Shown: positions 8,319 to 17,000 of the stretch, one piece after another
Position numbering within the stretch: position 1 is the first letter of the stretch
Layout: every line of letters begins with the position of its first letter
NCBI GenBank assembly: GCA_051209155.1
Contig: JBPJGB010000001.1
Direction: 5' to 3' (one strand)
DNA: 64,000 nt
Source: Actomonas sp051209155
GTDB taxonomy: Bacteria > Verrucomicrobiota > Verrucomicrobiia > Opitutales > Opitutaceae
Program-made: the position numbers and the translations under genes
The notes under the pieces: model-generated
Told to the model about the DNA's origin: nothing
The model's database searches: none
The model's input: the letters and a program-made list of their open reading frames with translations, nothing else

Positions 8319-10583
8319 TTGAATACCACACTTCTCCGCCGTGCCCGTGGCCTGTTCGCGACCGTCGCGATTTCGGGCTTCCTCTTAATTCCGTTTGGCG
8401 CCTTCGCCCAGCTGCCGACGCCGACCTACGGGTGGAATCTCGGCAACGACCACGAAGCCCTGCCGAACCCTGGCGCCTGGGGGCCGACGGCCACGCAGGC
8501 GCTGATTAACAACGTGGCCGACGCCGGCTTCAACGTTATCCGCATTCCCTGCGCGTGGGACACCCACGCCGATCAGTCGACCCTCCAGATCGATCCCGCC
8601 TTCATGGCGCGCGTCAAAGAGGTGGTCGATTGGTGCTACGCGAGGAACCTATACGTTATCGTCAACTGCCATTGGGACGGCGGATGGCTCGACGAAAATA
8701 TCGGAGATACGCCTGATCCGGTGGTCACACAGAAGATGAACAGCTATTGGACGCAGATCTCCAAAGCGTTCAGCGACTATGACGAGCACCTGGTTTTCGC
8801 TGGAGCGAACGAGCCGCCCGCCCATACGGCTGCGGAGGTGGCGACGTTGATGGACTACTATCAGACGTTCATCGATGCCGTCCGCGCCACCGGCGGCAAC
8901 AATAGCACGCGCTGGCTCGCGATTCAGGGACCCAATACCAACATCGATGTCACCTACGACATGGTGAACACGCTGCCGTCGGACACCACCCCCGGCCGGC
9001 TCATGGTCGAGGTCCATCACTATCCCTTTCAATGGAGCATCATGGACGCCGATGCGTCCTGGGGCAAAATGTTCTACTTCTGGGGCCAGGGCTATCACTC
9101 CCCCACGATGACCGACCGCAATTCCACTTGGGGCGAGGAGGACTACACCGACGAGCAGTTTCAGAAGATGGCGGACAAGTTCACCAGCAAGGGAATCCCG
9201 GTGATCCTCGGCGAATGGGGAGCCATGAAGCGCACGGGGTATTCGGACCTTACGGGGACGGAGCTGGTCCGACACCTCGCCTCACGAACCTACTATTACA
9301 AGACGATCACGAGGAAGGCGAACGCCCTCGGCATCAAGCCGATCTACTGGGACGCCGGCGGGACCGGACGCAACACCATGTGGCTGTTCGACCGCTCGCA
9401 AGCGTCGGCTCCGCTGATTGATCCGGATGCCGCTCGCGCCCTCACCGGCGGTCCCGCCTTGTTGCCGTCGGGGGAACTCGAGGAGGTCGCCTCCGTCGTG
9501 CCCGAGTATGGCTGGGCGCCCTTCACGGTCGGCCAGGCCGGCACATGGATGCCCACCGGCAGTTGGGTCGAAAGTGGACTCACCTACAGCGCTGTCGGCC
9601 TACCGGACTGGGCGAGCCTCGACGCGACCACGGGCACGATCAGCGGCACGCCGCCGGGCGGCGCCGCTGGCACCGTGGTCCAAGCCACCATCACGGTCAC
9701 GGCTGGCGCCGAATTGCTCGGTCGGCAAAAACTCAACCTTGTCATGGCGACGCCGGGCTCGGGCCTTTCGCCGGTCAACATGGCGACGCGCGGCGTGGTC
9801 GGCGCGGGCGAACAGGCGCTCGCACTCGGTTTTGTGGTGGGCGGGGACTCACCGCGCGATTTTCTTATTCGGGCGGTGGGCCCGACCATCGGCGCCGCGC
9901 CCTACCACGTCGGCGGTGTGCTGGCCGATCCGCAGCTGGCCGTCTACCGTCAGCAGGGAGCGATCCTGAGCTCGAACGACAACTGGGAGGATGCCGCCGA
10001 TTCGGCGGTGATCGCCGCGACCTCGGCTGGCGTGGGGGCCTTTGCGCTCAACGCGGGCAGCCGCGACGCCGCGTTGCAGGTGACGCTGGAACCCGGGCTC
10101 TACTCGGCCCGGGCCACCGGCGCCGAAAATGGCACCGGGGTGGCGTTGGTGGAGTTTTACGATGTGACGAGCGGCCCCTCCGGCGGGACGCTCCTGAACG
10201 TTTCGACCAGCGCGCGCGTCGGCACGGGTGACGAGGTGCTCATTCCCGGCTTGGTGCTGCGCGGTGACGGCACGCGGCGTCTGCTGGTGCGGGCGGTCGG
10301 CCCGACCCTCGCGGACTATGATGTCGACGGCGTGCTCCCGGACCCGCACATGACGCTGGTGAAGGACGGGCAGGTCCTGGCGACCAACGATGACTGGGGC
10401 CAGGGGACCGATGTGGCGGAGATCAAGGCGGTGGGCGCCGCGGTGGGGGCGTTCCCCTTGCCGGACCAGTCGCGCGACGCGGTGCTGTTGGCCACCGTGC
10501 CCGCCGGCGCCTACTCCGTCGTGTTGCGGGGCGTTGGCGACAGCACCGGGATCGCTCTGCTGGAGGTGTATCTGGTGCCGTGA
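8319..10583 (+). CDS. Secreted GH5 endoglycanase with two RAVGPTL-type C-terminal modules
   Basis: The GH5 catalytic domain spans about residues 35-410: acid/base Glu165 in AGANEPP, nucleophile Glu298 in VILGEWG, and the supporting RIPCAW and HYPFQW motifs. GH5 enzymes cut beta-1,4-glucan, mannan or xylan backbones; the exact substrate is not clear here. A putative-Ig domain (about 425-483) follows, then two copies of a roughly 130-residue module. Each module has FLIRAVGPT or LLVRAVGPT, a later SNDNW/TNDDW and a closing ALVEFYDV/ALLEVYLV. The leader peptide has no ATG. TTG at 8319 is chosen because it begins the signal peptide (NTTLLRRARGLFATVAI) and lies after the predicted transcript start near 8257. 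The stop at 10583 is 26 bases before site 4. Confidence 0.87.
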   Translation: MNTTLLRRARGLFATVAISGFLLIPFGAFAQLPTPTYGWNLGNDHEALPNPGAWGPTATQALINNVADAGFNVIRIPCAWDTHADQSTLQIDPAFMARVKEVVDWCYARNLYVIVNCHWDGGWLDENIGDTPDPVVTQKMNSYWTQISKAFSDYDEHLVFAGANEPPAHTAAEVATLMDYYQTFIDAVRATGGNNSTRWLAIQGPNTNIDVTYDMVNTLPSDTTPGRLMVEVHHYPFQWSIMDADASWGKMFYFWGQGYHSPTMTDRNSTWGEEDYTDEQFQKMADKFTSKGIPVILGEWGAMKRTGYSDLTGTELVRHLASRTYYYKTITRKANALGIKPIYWDAGGTGRNTMWLFDRSQASAPLIDPDAARALTGGPALLPSGELEEVASVVPEYGWAPFTVGQAGTWMPTGSWVESGLTYSAVGLPDWASLDATTGTISGTPPGGAAGTVVQATITVTAGAELLGRQKLNLVMATPGSGLSPVNMATRGVVGAGEQALALGFVVGGDSPRDFLIRAVGPTIGAAPYHVGGVLADPQLAVYRQQGAILSSNDNWEDAADSAVIAATSAGVGAFALNAGSRDAALQVTLEPGLYSARATGAENGTGVALVEFYDVTSGPSGGTLLNVSTSARVGTGDEVLIPGLVLRGDGTRRLLVRAVGPTLADYDVDGVLPDPHMTLVKDGQVLATNDDWGQGTDVAEIKAVGAAVGAFPLPDQSRDAVLLATVPAGAYSVVLRGVGDSTGIALLEVYLVP

Positions 10584-10609
10584 ACGGCGCATTCCCCGCC
10601 GCGCGGAAC

Positions 10610-10657
10610 TGTCATGAATTTTGGCGACAATCGCTGGCGGCTGAAATCGGTTATGAT
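10610..10657 (+). promoter_or_regulatory. Palindromic activator site 4 and -10 of the esterase gene
   Basis: TGTCATGAATTTTGGCGACA at 10610-10629 keeps the outer TGTC/GACA and the TTT core. TATGAT at 10652-10657 is a good -10, again 22 bp downstream. The predicted start near 10664 leaves a leader of 190-236 nt. Confidence 0.7.
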
Positions 10658-10707
10658 GCCGGCTCAACTCCTCTGTCATCAAGATTTGAATACGATTTGC
10701 GCAACTT

Positions 10708-10786
10708 TCCGCCGTTCGATCCGGGGTGCGACCGTGGGGTCACACCGGCCTCTCCGCATCGCAACCGGGCGAACGGCGGATTTTTT
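10708..10786 (+). terminator. Structured leader RNA with intrinsic terminator (candidate attenuator)
   Basis: In the esterase leader, T10708-G10718 (TCCGCCGTTCG) pairs perfectly with C10770-A10780 (CGAACGGCGGA), and TTTTTT follows at 10781-10786. Inside this stem, CCGG at 10721-10724 can pair with CCGG at 10765-10768. A second hairpin, GGTGCGACC with GGTCACACC (10725-10746, one mismatch), is enclosed. The stretch 10747-10764 stays unpaired. A folded domain ending in a U-tract before the gene it precedes is the layout of an attenuator or riboswitch, but I recognise no known class. It could instead end a small RNA of about 120 nt. Confidence 0.55.
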
Positions 10787-10854
10787 GTTGTGGTCCCTTT
10801 GGAGTCCGATGGTCGCAGCGAAGACCGCAGGTTTCCATGTCTAGGAGGTATGTT

Positions 10855-12834
10855 ATGAGGGAGGCACCGGCTTGTCGGCCGGTGCCTCCATTTGCCTTTA
10901 TGTTACGCTTCCCCGTTTTCCGTTACCTTGGGTTGGCGGTCGTGACCTGCCTGGGCTCCGCGCGCGCCGAGGTCGTGCCGGCGCCGCTCTTCCGCGATCA
11001 TGCCGTGCTGCAGCAGGGCATGCCGATTCCCGTCTGGGGCACGGCCGATGATGGTGAACAGGTGACCGTCACACTGGCCGGCCAACGTGCAACCACCGTC
11101 GCGCGTGACGGTCGCTGGAGCGTGCGGTTGGATCCGCTACCGGTCGGCGGACCGCATACGCTCACCATCGCGGCTCGCAACCGGCTCGAGTTCACCGACG
11201 TGCTGATTGGCGAAGTCTGGGTCTGCAGCGGCCAGTCCAACATGGAGCGTCAGCTCGGCCTGCGGGAATGGCAGCCGCCAATCACCGACTGGGAGGCGGA
11301 GGCGGCCGCGGCCGACTATCCGCTCATCCGTCACTTCGGGGTCGAGCAGCGCACGGCCCTGGACCCGCAGACGGACGTGGGTGGCGAGTGGCTGGTCTGC
11401 ACCCCGGAAACGGTGACGCGGTTTTCGGCGGTGGGCTATTTCTTCGGCCAGGCCCTGCACCTCGCGCGGGGCACGCCGATCGGGTTGATTCACGCGGCTT
11501 GGGGCGGCACGCCGGCGGAGGCCTGGACCAGCACGGAGGGCATCGCTCAGCTGCCGGAGTTCAACGCCATCGCCGCCCGGGTGGAGCAGGTTCGGCGGGA
11601 TCCCAAGCGGGCCAGGGCGGCTTATGAACGGGAACTCGCCGATTGGTTTCGGCAGAACGATCGTGGCTCGCGGGCAAATCCTCCGTGGACGGGCGCCGGG
11701 CTCGATAGTGGAACGTGGCCCACCATGTCCCTGCCGACGCTGTGGGAGAACGCGGGTTTGCCGGGCTTTGATGGCGTGGTCTGGTTTCGGCGCGAAATCG
11801 ACCTGCCGGCCGATTGGACTCCGCGCGAAGCCGAACTTCACTTGGGTGCGATCGACGATCTGGACACCACTTGGGTCAACGGCCACGTCGTGGGCGGGGG
11901 CAGAGTATGGAACGAAGCACGCGTTTACCGCCTCGCTCGCGGGCTCCTGCGGCCGGGGCGCAATGTCATCGCCGTGCGGGTGCTCGACACCGGCGGAGGC
12001 GGCGGCATCTGGGGCCAGGAGGCGCTGCGGCTTACGTGGGGGGAGGGCGAGGATCAGTCGCTGGCCTTGGCCGGCGCGTGGCGCTACCAGTCCACCGTGG
12101 CCGCTCGCGAAGCGCCGCCCACTCCGTTTGATCCCGGCGTTGGTCCCGGGGTCCCTACCACCCTCTACAACGGCATGATCGCGCCGCTCGTGCCCTACGC
12201 GATGCGCGGGGTGATCTGGTATCAGGGCGAGGCCAATGCGCCGCAGGCCGAGCTCTACCAACGGCTCTTTCCGACCATGGTGGCCGACTGGCGGCGAGCC
12301 TGGGGGCAGGGCGATTTTCCGTTCCTTTATGTGCAGATCGCGCCGTTCCGGGAGATGCCGCCGGAGATCCGGGAAGCGCAGCGTCTCTCGCTCGACCGGA
12401 TACCCAACTCCGCCATGGCCGTGACGATCGACGTCGGCGATGCCGAGGACATTCACCCGGCCAACAAGCGGCCGGTGGGCGAACGCCTTGCGCTGGCGGC
12501 GCGGGCTTTGGCTTATGGCGAGGACATTCCGTATTCCGGCCCGCTCTACCAGGCGTTGCGGGTCGAGGGCGATCGCGCGATCCTGAGCTTCAGCCACGTC
12601 GGCGGCGGACTGGTCGCCCGCGGCGGCGAACTGTTTGGGTTCAGGCTGGCGGGGGCAGACGGCATGTTTCATCCGGCGCGCGCAAAAATCGTGGGCGACA
12701 CCGTTGAAGTGACCGCACCCGAGGTGGCGGGGCCGGTGGCGGTGCGCTACGGCTGGGCCAACGTGGCGGCGGGCAATCTCTACAACGCCGCCGGCCTGCC
12801 CGCGTCGCCGTTTGCGACCGATCCGGTGTTTTAA
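10855..12834 (+). CDS. Sialate O-acetylesterase-like SGNH esterase
   Basis: This secreted esterase has a signal peptide (FPVFRYLGLAVVTCLGSARA) and an SGNH hydrolase fold. Block I is VWVCSGQSNMERQ and the late catalytic motif is DIHPANKRPVGERLA. A jelly-roll insert (VWFRREIDLPADW to IWGQEALRL) splits the hydrolase domain, as in family members that resemble the GH2 sugar-binding domain. The family removes acetyl groups from sialic acids or from xylan and pectin sugars. Here the setting favours hemicellulose. ATG at 10855 has AGGAGG six bases upstream and is chosen. ATG at 10900 is the more usual start for the leader peptide but lacks such a site. A hairpin lies between the two. Confidence 0.83.
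   Translation: MREAPACRPVPPFAFMLRFPVFRYLGLAVVTCLGSARAEVVPAPLFRDHAVLQQGMPIPVWGTADDGEQVTVTLAGQRATTVARDGRWSVRLDPLPVGGPHTLTIAARNRLEFTDVLIGEVWVCSGQSNMERQLGLREWQPPITDWEAEAAAADYPLIRHFGVEQRTALDPQTDVGGEWLVCTPETVTRFSAVGYFFGQALHLARGTPIGLIHAAWGGTPAEAWTSTEGIAQLPEFNAIAARVEQVRRDPKRARAAYERELADWFRQNDRGSRANPPWTGAGLDSGTWPTMSLPTLWENAGLPGFDGVVWFRREIDLPADWTPREAELHLGAIDDLDTTWVNGHVVGGGRVWNEARVYRLARGLLRPGRNVIAVRVLDTGGGGGIWGQEALRLTWGEGEDQSLALAGAWRYQSTVAAREAPPTPFDPGVGPGVPTTLYNGMIAPLVPYAMRGVIWYQGEANAPQAELYQRLFPTMVADWRRAWGQGDFPFLYVQIAPFREMPPEIREAQRLSLDRIPNSAMAVTIDVGDAEDIHPANKRPVGERLALAARALAYGEDIPYSGPLYQALRVEGDRAILSFSHVGGGLVARGGELFGFRLAGADGMFHPARAKIVGDTVEVTAPEVAGPVAVRYGWANVAAGNLYNAAGLPASPFATDPVF
10860..10889 (+). promoter_or_regulatory. 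Strong hairpin between two candidate starts of the esterase gene
   Basis: GGAGGCACCGG (10860-10870) and CCGGTGCCTCC (10879-10889) form a perfect 11-bp stem with an 8-nt loop. It sits just after the AGGAGG/ATG at 10843-10857 and just before the ATG at 10900, so it could control which start is used. No U-tract follows, so it is not a terminator. Confidence 0.5.
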
Positions 12835-12848
12835 GGCGACTGGAATCA

Positions 12849-12927
12849 GACTGTAGCCGGGGGCGGTGCCCCCGGTGCAGGAGCCTTTCCGCCGCAATCA
12901 CCGGGGTCACCGACCCCGGCTACAGTC
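12849..12927. repeat. REPIN-like element: two palindromic units in inverted orientation
   Basis: The outer arms GACTGTAGCCGGGG (12849-12862) and CCCCGGCTACAGTC (12914-12927) are exact inverted copies. Each contains an inner hairpin: CCGGGGGCGGTGCCCCCGG near 12858-12876 and CCGGGGTCACCGACCCCGG at 12901-12919. This is the layout of paired REP sequences mobilised by RAYT transposases elsewhere. It lies between the convergent esterase and response-regulator genes and may also act as a bidirectional terminator. Confidence 0.75.
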
Positions 12928-12966
12928 ATCTGCCGAATCGACCGGCGGCCTTTTAATGCCGCGCGA

Positions 12967-13665
12967 TCAGTCGCGGCGGCGCGCGGTCATCGAGGGCGGC
13001 AGATTGGCGACCAGCGCCACGGCCTGGGCGCGCGAGTGCACGTGCAGCTTCTCGTAAATGCGGCGCACGTAGGTGTTCACCGTTTGGTAGCTGATGCCGA
13101 TGACGTCGGCGATTTCCTTGTAGAGGTAACCTTGGGCGAGGAGGGTGAGCACCTCGTTCTCCCGGTTGGAAAGGGCGTCGGTCGGGCACTTGCCCGGGCT
13201 CGGCCGTTGCAGCGATTGGACCACTTTGCGCGCGATGTTGCTGCTCATGGGCGAACCGCCTTCGTGGACTTCGCGCAGGGCGGCGATCAAGGCTTCGCGC
13301 GAGGTTGTCTTCACCAGATAACCGGTCGCGCCGGCCGAGAGCGCCTCGAAGATGTGGTTGGAATCTTCATACACGGTGAGCATGACAAACTGGGTGGCGG
13401 GAAGCTGCGGTTTGAGCTGGCGCACGCATTCGATGCCACTGAGGCCGGGGAGGTTGATGTCAGCCAGCACCACATCGGGGCCGACTTCGGCGATGCGGGG
13501 CAGGGCTCTTTCGACATCCGAAAAGACGCCGGCGCAGGTGAAGCTCTCGGCTTCGTTCAACCAGTTGGTGAGAATGCCGCGAACCGAGTTGTCGTCTTCC
13601 ACCACCATGGCGGTGATGGTGGCGGGTGGCTGGGCGGTGGAGGACTGGGGGGATTCTGTTTTCAC
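12967..13665 (-). CDS. NarL/FixJ-type response regulator
   Basis: The 232-residue protein has a receiver domain (about 18-135) with acidic pocket VVEDD, phospho-acceptor Asp69 in VLADINLPG, switch Thr97 (MLTVYED) and Lys119 (YLVKTT). A LuxR-type helix-turn-helix (about 165-228) follows, with LSNRENEVLTLLAQG and IGISYQTVNTYVRRIYEKL. It would be phosphorylated by the sensor encoded 16 bp upstream and bind DNA as a dimer. The start is GTG at 13665; no in-frame ATG lies near. The palindromic sites in front of the receptor, glycosidase and esterase genes, and of the sensor itself, are the obvious candidate targets. That link is inferred from position only. Confidence 0.9.
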   Translation of the reverse strand: MKTESPQSSTAQPPATITAMVVEDDNSVRGILTNWLNEAESFTCAGVFSDVERALPRIAEVGPDVVLADINLPGLSGIECVRQLKPQLPATQFVMLTVYEDSNHIFEALSAGATGYLVKTTSREALIAALREVHEGGSPMSSNIARKVVQSLQRPSPGKCPTDALSNRENEVLTLLAQGYLYKEIADVIGISYQTVNTYVRRIYEKLHVHSRAQAVALVANLPPSMTARRRD

Positions 13666-13681
13666 GATGAAAGGGGGAGGG

Positions 13682-16600
13682 TCAGTGAATCGCGGGCGGA
13701 GGTCGGACGGGAGAAGCCGCCTCGGGCACGGGCACCACGAAGGTCACGCTCGTGCCGGCGCCGGGCGCGCTGGTGAGGTCGACCCGGCCGCCAATGCGGG
13801 CCAGGCGCGCGGCCAGGTTGGACAGACCGTTGCCGGCGGCGATGCGATCGGGTTGGGCGGAATTTGCGGCCGTGGGGTCGAAGCCGTGGCCATCGTCACG
13901 CACCGTCAAGGCGAAGGCCCGGTCGCCGTGCAGTTCAAAGGTCACCCGCACCTCGCGGGCCGCGGCGTGTTTGGCGACGTTGTTGAGCGCCTCCTTGAAG
14001 GCGAGGAAGAGGTGGTGGCGGATTTCGGCGGTGAGCGGCCAGGCCGGGACCTCCACCGGCACATCGAGCCGGCAGCGCAGCTCGGCCGGGGCGAGGAAGC
14101 CCTGCGCGTAGCGGCACATGTAGTCGACGAGGCTGTCGAGCGTGTCGTGCCGCGGATCGACGGCCCACACGATCTCATCGAGGGAACGGGTCACCTCGCG
14201 GGCGGTGGCGTAGATGTTGGACAACATCGCCGCGGTGCGGCCGGGCTCGGTGAGGTCGCCGCGCGCGGGCTGACTGAGCATGGCGATACGGGAAAGACTG
14301 GCGCCGACGTCGTCGTGGATATCCTGGGCGATGCGGGCGCGCTCCCGTTCGATCTCGTGTTGGCGTTCCATGCGTTCGATCTGTCGCTGCATCCGTCGAC
14401 GGGTGACGAACCGCGCGAGACCGGCGACGGCGGCGGCCCCGCCGAGACCGCCGAGGCCGAGGAACCACCAGGTTTCCCAGAAGAAGGGCGTGACGGTGAA
14501 CGCCAAGTCTGCGCCGACGTTGTTCCAGACGCCGTCGTTGTTGCAGGCGATGACGCGAAAGCGGTAGTGCCCGGCGGGCAGGCGGCTGTAGGGCGCAAAA
14601 CGGTTGCTGCCGCCATCCACCCAATCCTTGTCGAAACCCTCGAGGCGGTATTTGAAACGCACCTTGTCGGGGGCGACGAAACTCAGGGCGCTGAACCGAA
14701 ATTCCAGGCGCCCGTGATCGGGCGGCAGGTCCGTCGGCAGCAGCCCGCCGGCCGTGGTCACCGTCTGGCCGTCGACGACCAGCGCTTCGAAGACGACCGG
14801 CGGTGGCAAGGGGTTGGATTGGATGCGGGTCGGATCAACCGCCACCGGTCCGGCACTGCTGGCAAACCACAGACGGCCATCCGTGGTGCGGCATCCGGCG
14901 CCCTGGCGCCCGCCCAGAAATTCGGCCACGGGCAGGCCGTCACTGCGATCGAAAACCTGGCTGGGAAAGGTCGGGCTGAGCCCGTCGGCGCAGCGGTTCA
15001 AGTCCGCCTTGGCCACGCGTTGAATCCCGTGATGGGTGCTCAACCAGAGGAAGCCGCGGTCGTCCTCCAGCACGTGACAAACGGCACTGTCGGCGAGGCC
15101 GTGCCGCACGCCGAGGTTGACGAAGTGACCGTCCCGGAAACGCGTCAAACCGTTGTCGGCGGTGCCGATCCACACGCTGCCATCCGGGTCGGCGTGGAGG
15201 CTCTGAATGGAGTTGCTGCCCACGCCATCTTCGCGGCGGAAAAAGGTCACTTCGCCGTTGGCAAACCGGGCGAGTCCGCCGTGGGAAAAACCGCACCACA
15301 GTGCGCCCGTGATATCCGCGGCGATGGCGCTGACGTCGTCGCCGCTGCCGCCGGGGGAGGGGAGGATCCGGTGCAGGCCGTCGTCGCGCAGCACGGTCAG
15401 CCCATCGCGATGGCCGACCAACAGCTCCCCGGTGTCGGTCTGGGCCATGAGGCCGACCACGGGACTCGTCGTTTCGAGCACTCCCGGCGGCCGCACAAAT
15501 GCGTCTCCCTCCAGCCGATAGGGGCCGCCCCACCAATAGTTGCCGGCCCACACCGCCCCATCGGGCCCCTCGGCGACCGCGGAAATGTAGGGGTTGCTCA
15601 GCCCGTCGTCCGGCCCGTAGTGGTTCCAGCGACCGGACGCATGGCGGTAAAGCCCGGCGCCGTCGGTGCCGATCCACAGGGCGTTGTCCGCGCCGGGGGC
15701 GAGGGCAAGCGTGCTGCAACGCTCCCACTGGTCGGGCGACTCGAGGGTGCTGAACGCGCTGGGGTGAATCGACACCAGGCCGGCACTGCCCGCGCCGACC
15801 CACAGCGTGCCCTCGCGGTCCTCGTAGAGAAAGCGCACCCAGTCCTGCGGCAGCCCGTTGGTGTGGTCGAAGCGGGCGGGCGGGCGGCCGTCACCAAAAA
15901 TCAGATACAATCCGGCTCTGATCGTGCCCACGGCGAGGGTGCCGTCGCGCAACTCGAGGCATTGCGCGATGGTGGCGGGCGGCCAGGGATAGGCGCCGCG
16001 GTTCTCTGTCCAGCGTCCGCCGGCGAGTTTGCGGATGAAGCCGTCGTAAAGCACCCAAACCCCGCCATCGGCCGCCGCGGCGATGCCGCCGACCCAGTCG
16101 TGATAGTGCGGGTCGGGAAGTTCGAGCGCCGTCAGTTGGTCGTCCGCCAATTGCCAGGCCCGGTTGTTTTCGATCAGGTAGATGCGGCCGTCGGCGCTGT
16201 GCGACCAGTTCATGATGCCGGGGGGCTCGCCGGCGATCTGCGAAGGCAGGACGAGGCCGTTGTCGAGGCAGCTAACCGCCCCGTTTTCGTGCATGGCCCA
16301 GACCTTGCCGGCGTCGTCGCTGCCCAGACCGATGATTTTCTCCACGCCCAGGCCGGACGGCGTCACCCGCTGCTCGAAGCGACCCTCGCGGAGCCGCGCG
16401 ATGCCGCCCGCTTCCTGGCCGATCCAGAGGTTGCCGACGGCGTCCTCAAACAGGCGCGATATTCGCCGGTCCTGAATTTCCGGGGTATTGGCCGAGTCGA
16501 AGACCACGAAACGATCGCCGTCGAAGCGGGCGAGACCGCTGGTCGTGCCGAACCACAGGTAGCCGTCGCGGGTCTGCAGCGCCGCGGTCACCAGGTTCTG

Positions 16601-16732
16601 AGGAAGACCGTCCTCGGTGCGCCAGATCCGCAGCGCGTAGCCCTCGGCCAGCGCGGTCTCGGCGCCGGCGGCGGGCGAGACGAGCAAGATGGCGAGGCTC
16701 AGGCAGGCGAGATGACGAAGGACCAGGGGCAT
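13682..16732 (-). CDS. Reg_prop (ligand-sensing) histidine kinase
   Basis: This 1016-residue membrane sensor has a signal peptide (LRHLACLSLAILLVSPAAG). About fourteen Reg_prop repeats (about 25-640, such as RDGYLWFGTTSGLARFDGD) form two beta-propellers. A Y_Y_Y domain follows (FRFSALSF to FAPYSRLPAGHYRF). After one transmembrane helix (WWFLGLGGLGGAAAVAGLARF) comes a HisKA_3 region with the phospho-accepting His in ARIAQDIHDDVGASLSRI. The HATPase ends with NVAKHA, VRDDGHGFD and GNGLSNLAARLARIGG. In Bacteroidota, proteins of this plan sense oligosaccharides in the periplasm. Here the receiver is on a separate gene (12967-13665). The ATG at 16732 starts the leader peptide, about 100 nt after the predicted transcript start. 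Confidence 0.9.
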   Translation of the reverse strand: MPLVLRHLACLSLAILLVSPAAGAETALAEGYALRIWRTEDGLPQNLVTAALQTRDGYLWFGTTSGLARFDGDRFVVFDSANTPEIQDRRISRLFEDAVGNLWIGQEAGGIARLREGRFEQRVTPSGLGVEKIIGLGSDDAGKVWAMHENGAVSCLDNGLVLPSQIAGEPPGIMNWSHSADGRIYLIENNRAWQLADDQLTALELPDPHYHDWVGGIAAAADGGVWVLYDGFIRKLAGGRWTENRGAYPWPPATIAQCLELRDGTLAVGTIRAGLYLIFGDGRPPARFDHTNGLPQDWVRFLYEDREGTLWVGAGSAGLVSIHPSAFSTLESPDQWERCSTLALAPGADNALWIGTDGAGLYRHASGRWNHYGPDDGLSNPYISAVAEGPDGAVWAGNYWWGGPYRLEGDAFVRPPGVLETTSPVVGLMAQTDTGELLVGHRDGLTVLRDDGLHRILPSPGGSGDDVSAIAADITGALWCGFSHGGLARFANGEVTFFRREDGVGSNSIQSLHADPDGSVWIGTADNGLTRFRDGHFVNLGVRHGLADSAVCHVLEDDRGFLWLSTHHGIQRVAKADLNRCADGLSPTFPSQVFDRSDGLPVAEFLGGRQGAGCRTTDGRLWFASSAGPVAVDPTRIQSNPLPPPVVFEALVVDGQTVTTAGGLLPTDLPPDHGRLEFRFSALSFVAPDKVRFKYRLEGFDKDWVDGGSNRFAPYSRLPAGHYRFRVIACNNDGVWNNVGADLAFTVTPFFWETWWFLGLGGLGGAAAVAGLARFVTRRRMQRQIERMERQHEIERERARIAQDIHDDVGASLSRIAMLSQPARGDLTEPGRTAAMLSNIYATAREVTRSLDEIVWAVDPRHDTLDSLVDYMCRYAQGFLAPAELRCRLDVPVEVPAWPLTAEIRHHLFLAFKEALNNVAKHAAAREVRVTFELHGDRAFALTVRDDGHGFDPTAANSAQPDRIAAGNGLSNLAARLARIGGRVDLTSAPGAGTSVTFVVPVPEAASPVRPPPAIH

Positions 16733-16838
16733 GGAGGGAACACCGCCGGCGACCACCGGACGGCCGGAGACGACGGGATGGGAATCGTAGCGAGCGCACC
16801 AGCATGGCGGCAAGATTGGAGCCACGGCTCGCCCGCGC

Positions 16839-16886
16839 AGGATAACGCACGAACCGCCGCTCGGCACGTCGCGAGATTTCGGGACA
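16839..16886 (-). promoter_or_regulatory. Palindromic activator site 5 and -10 of the sensor/regulator operon
   Basis: On the minus strand TGTCCCGAAATCTCGCGACG (16886-16867) is followed, 22 bp later, by the -10 TATCCT (16844-16839). The geometry matches the four plus-strand sites exactly. The operon would therefore be autoregulated. Read toward the GH29 gene, no TANNNT lies at the matching position. Confidence 0.68.
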
Positions 16887-17000
16887 GGTCACGCCGGCAT
16901 TGCGGGTCGCGCCGGGACGCTCTCTGCGCTGCAGTGCATGGATTTCTCGCTCTCCAACCGGCAGACCTCCGGTCTGCGCAAGCCCCCGACACCCCTTGAC

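Noticed and set aside
6643..8331. 562-codon minus-strand frame inside the GH27 half
   Set aside because: Antisense shadow; the plus strand carries intact GH27 catalytic motifs.
13352..16999. Very long open frame (over 1,200 codons) on the plus strand
   Set aside because: It is the mirror of the sensor-kinase gene in high-GC DNA. Its translation lacks domains, while the minus strand gives a full kinase.
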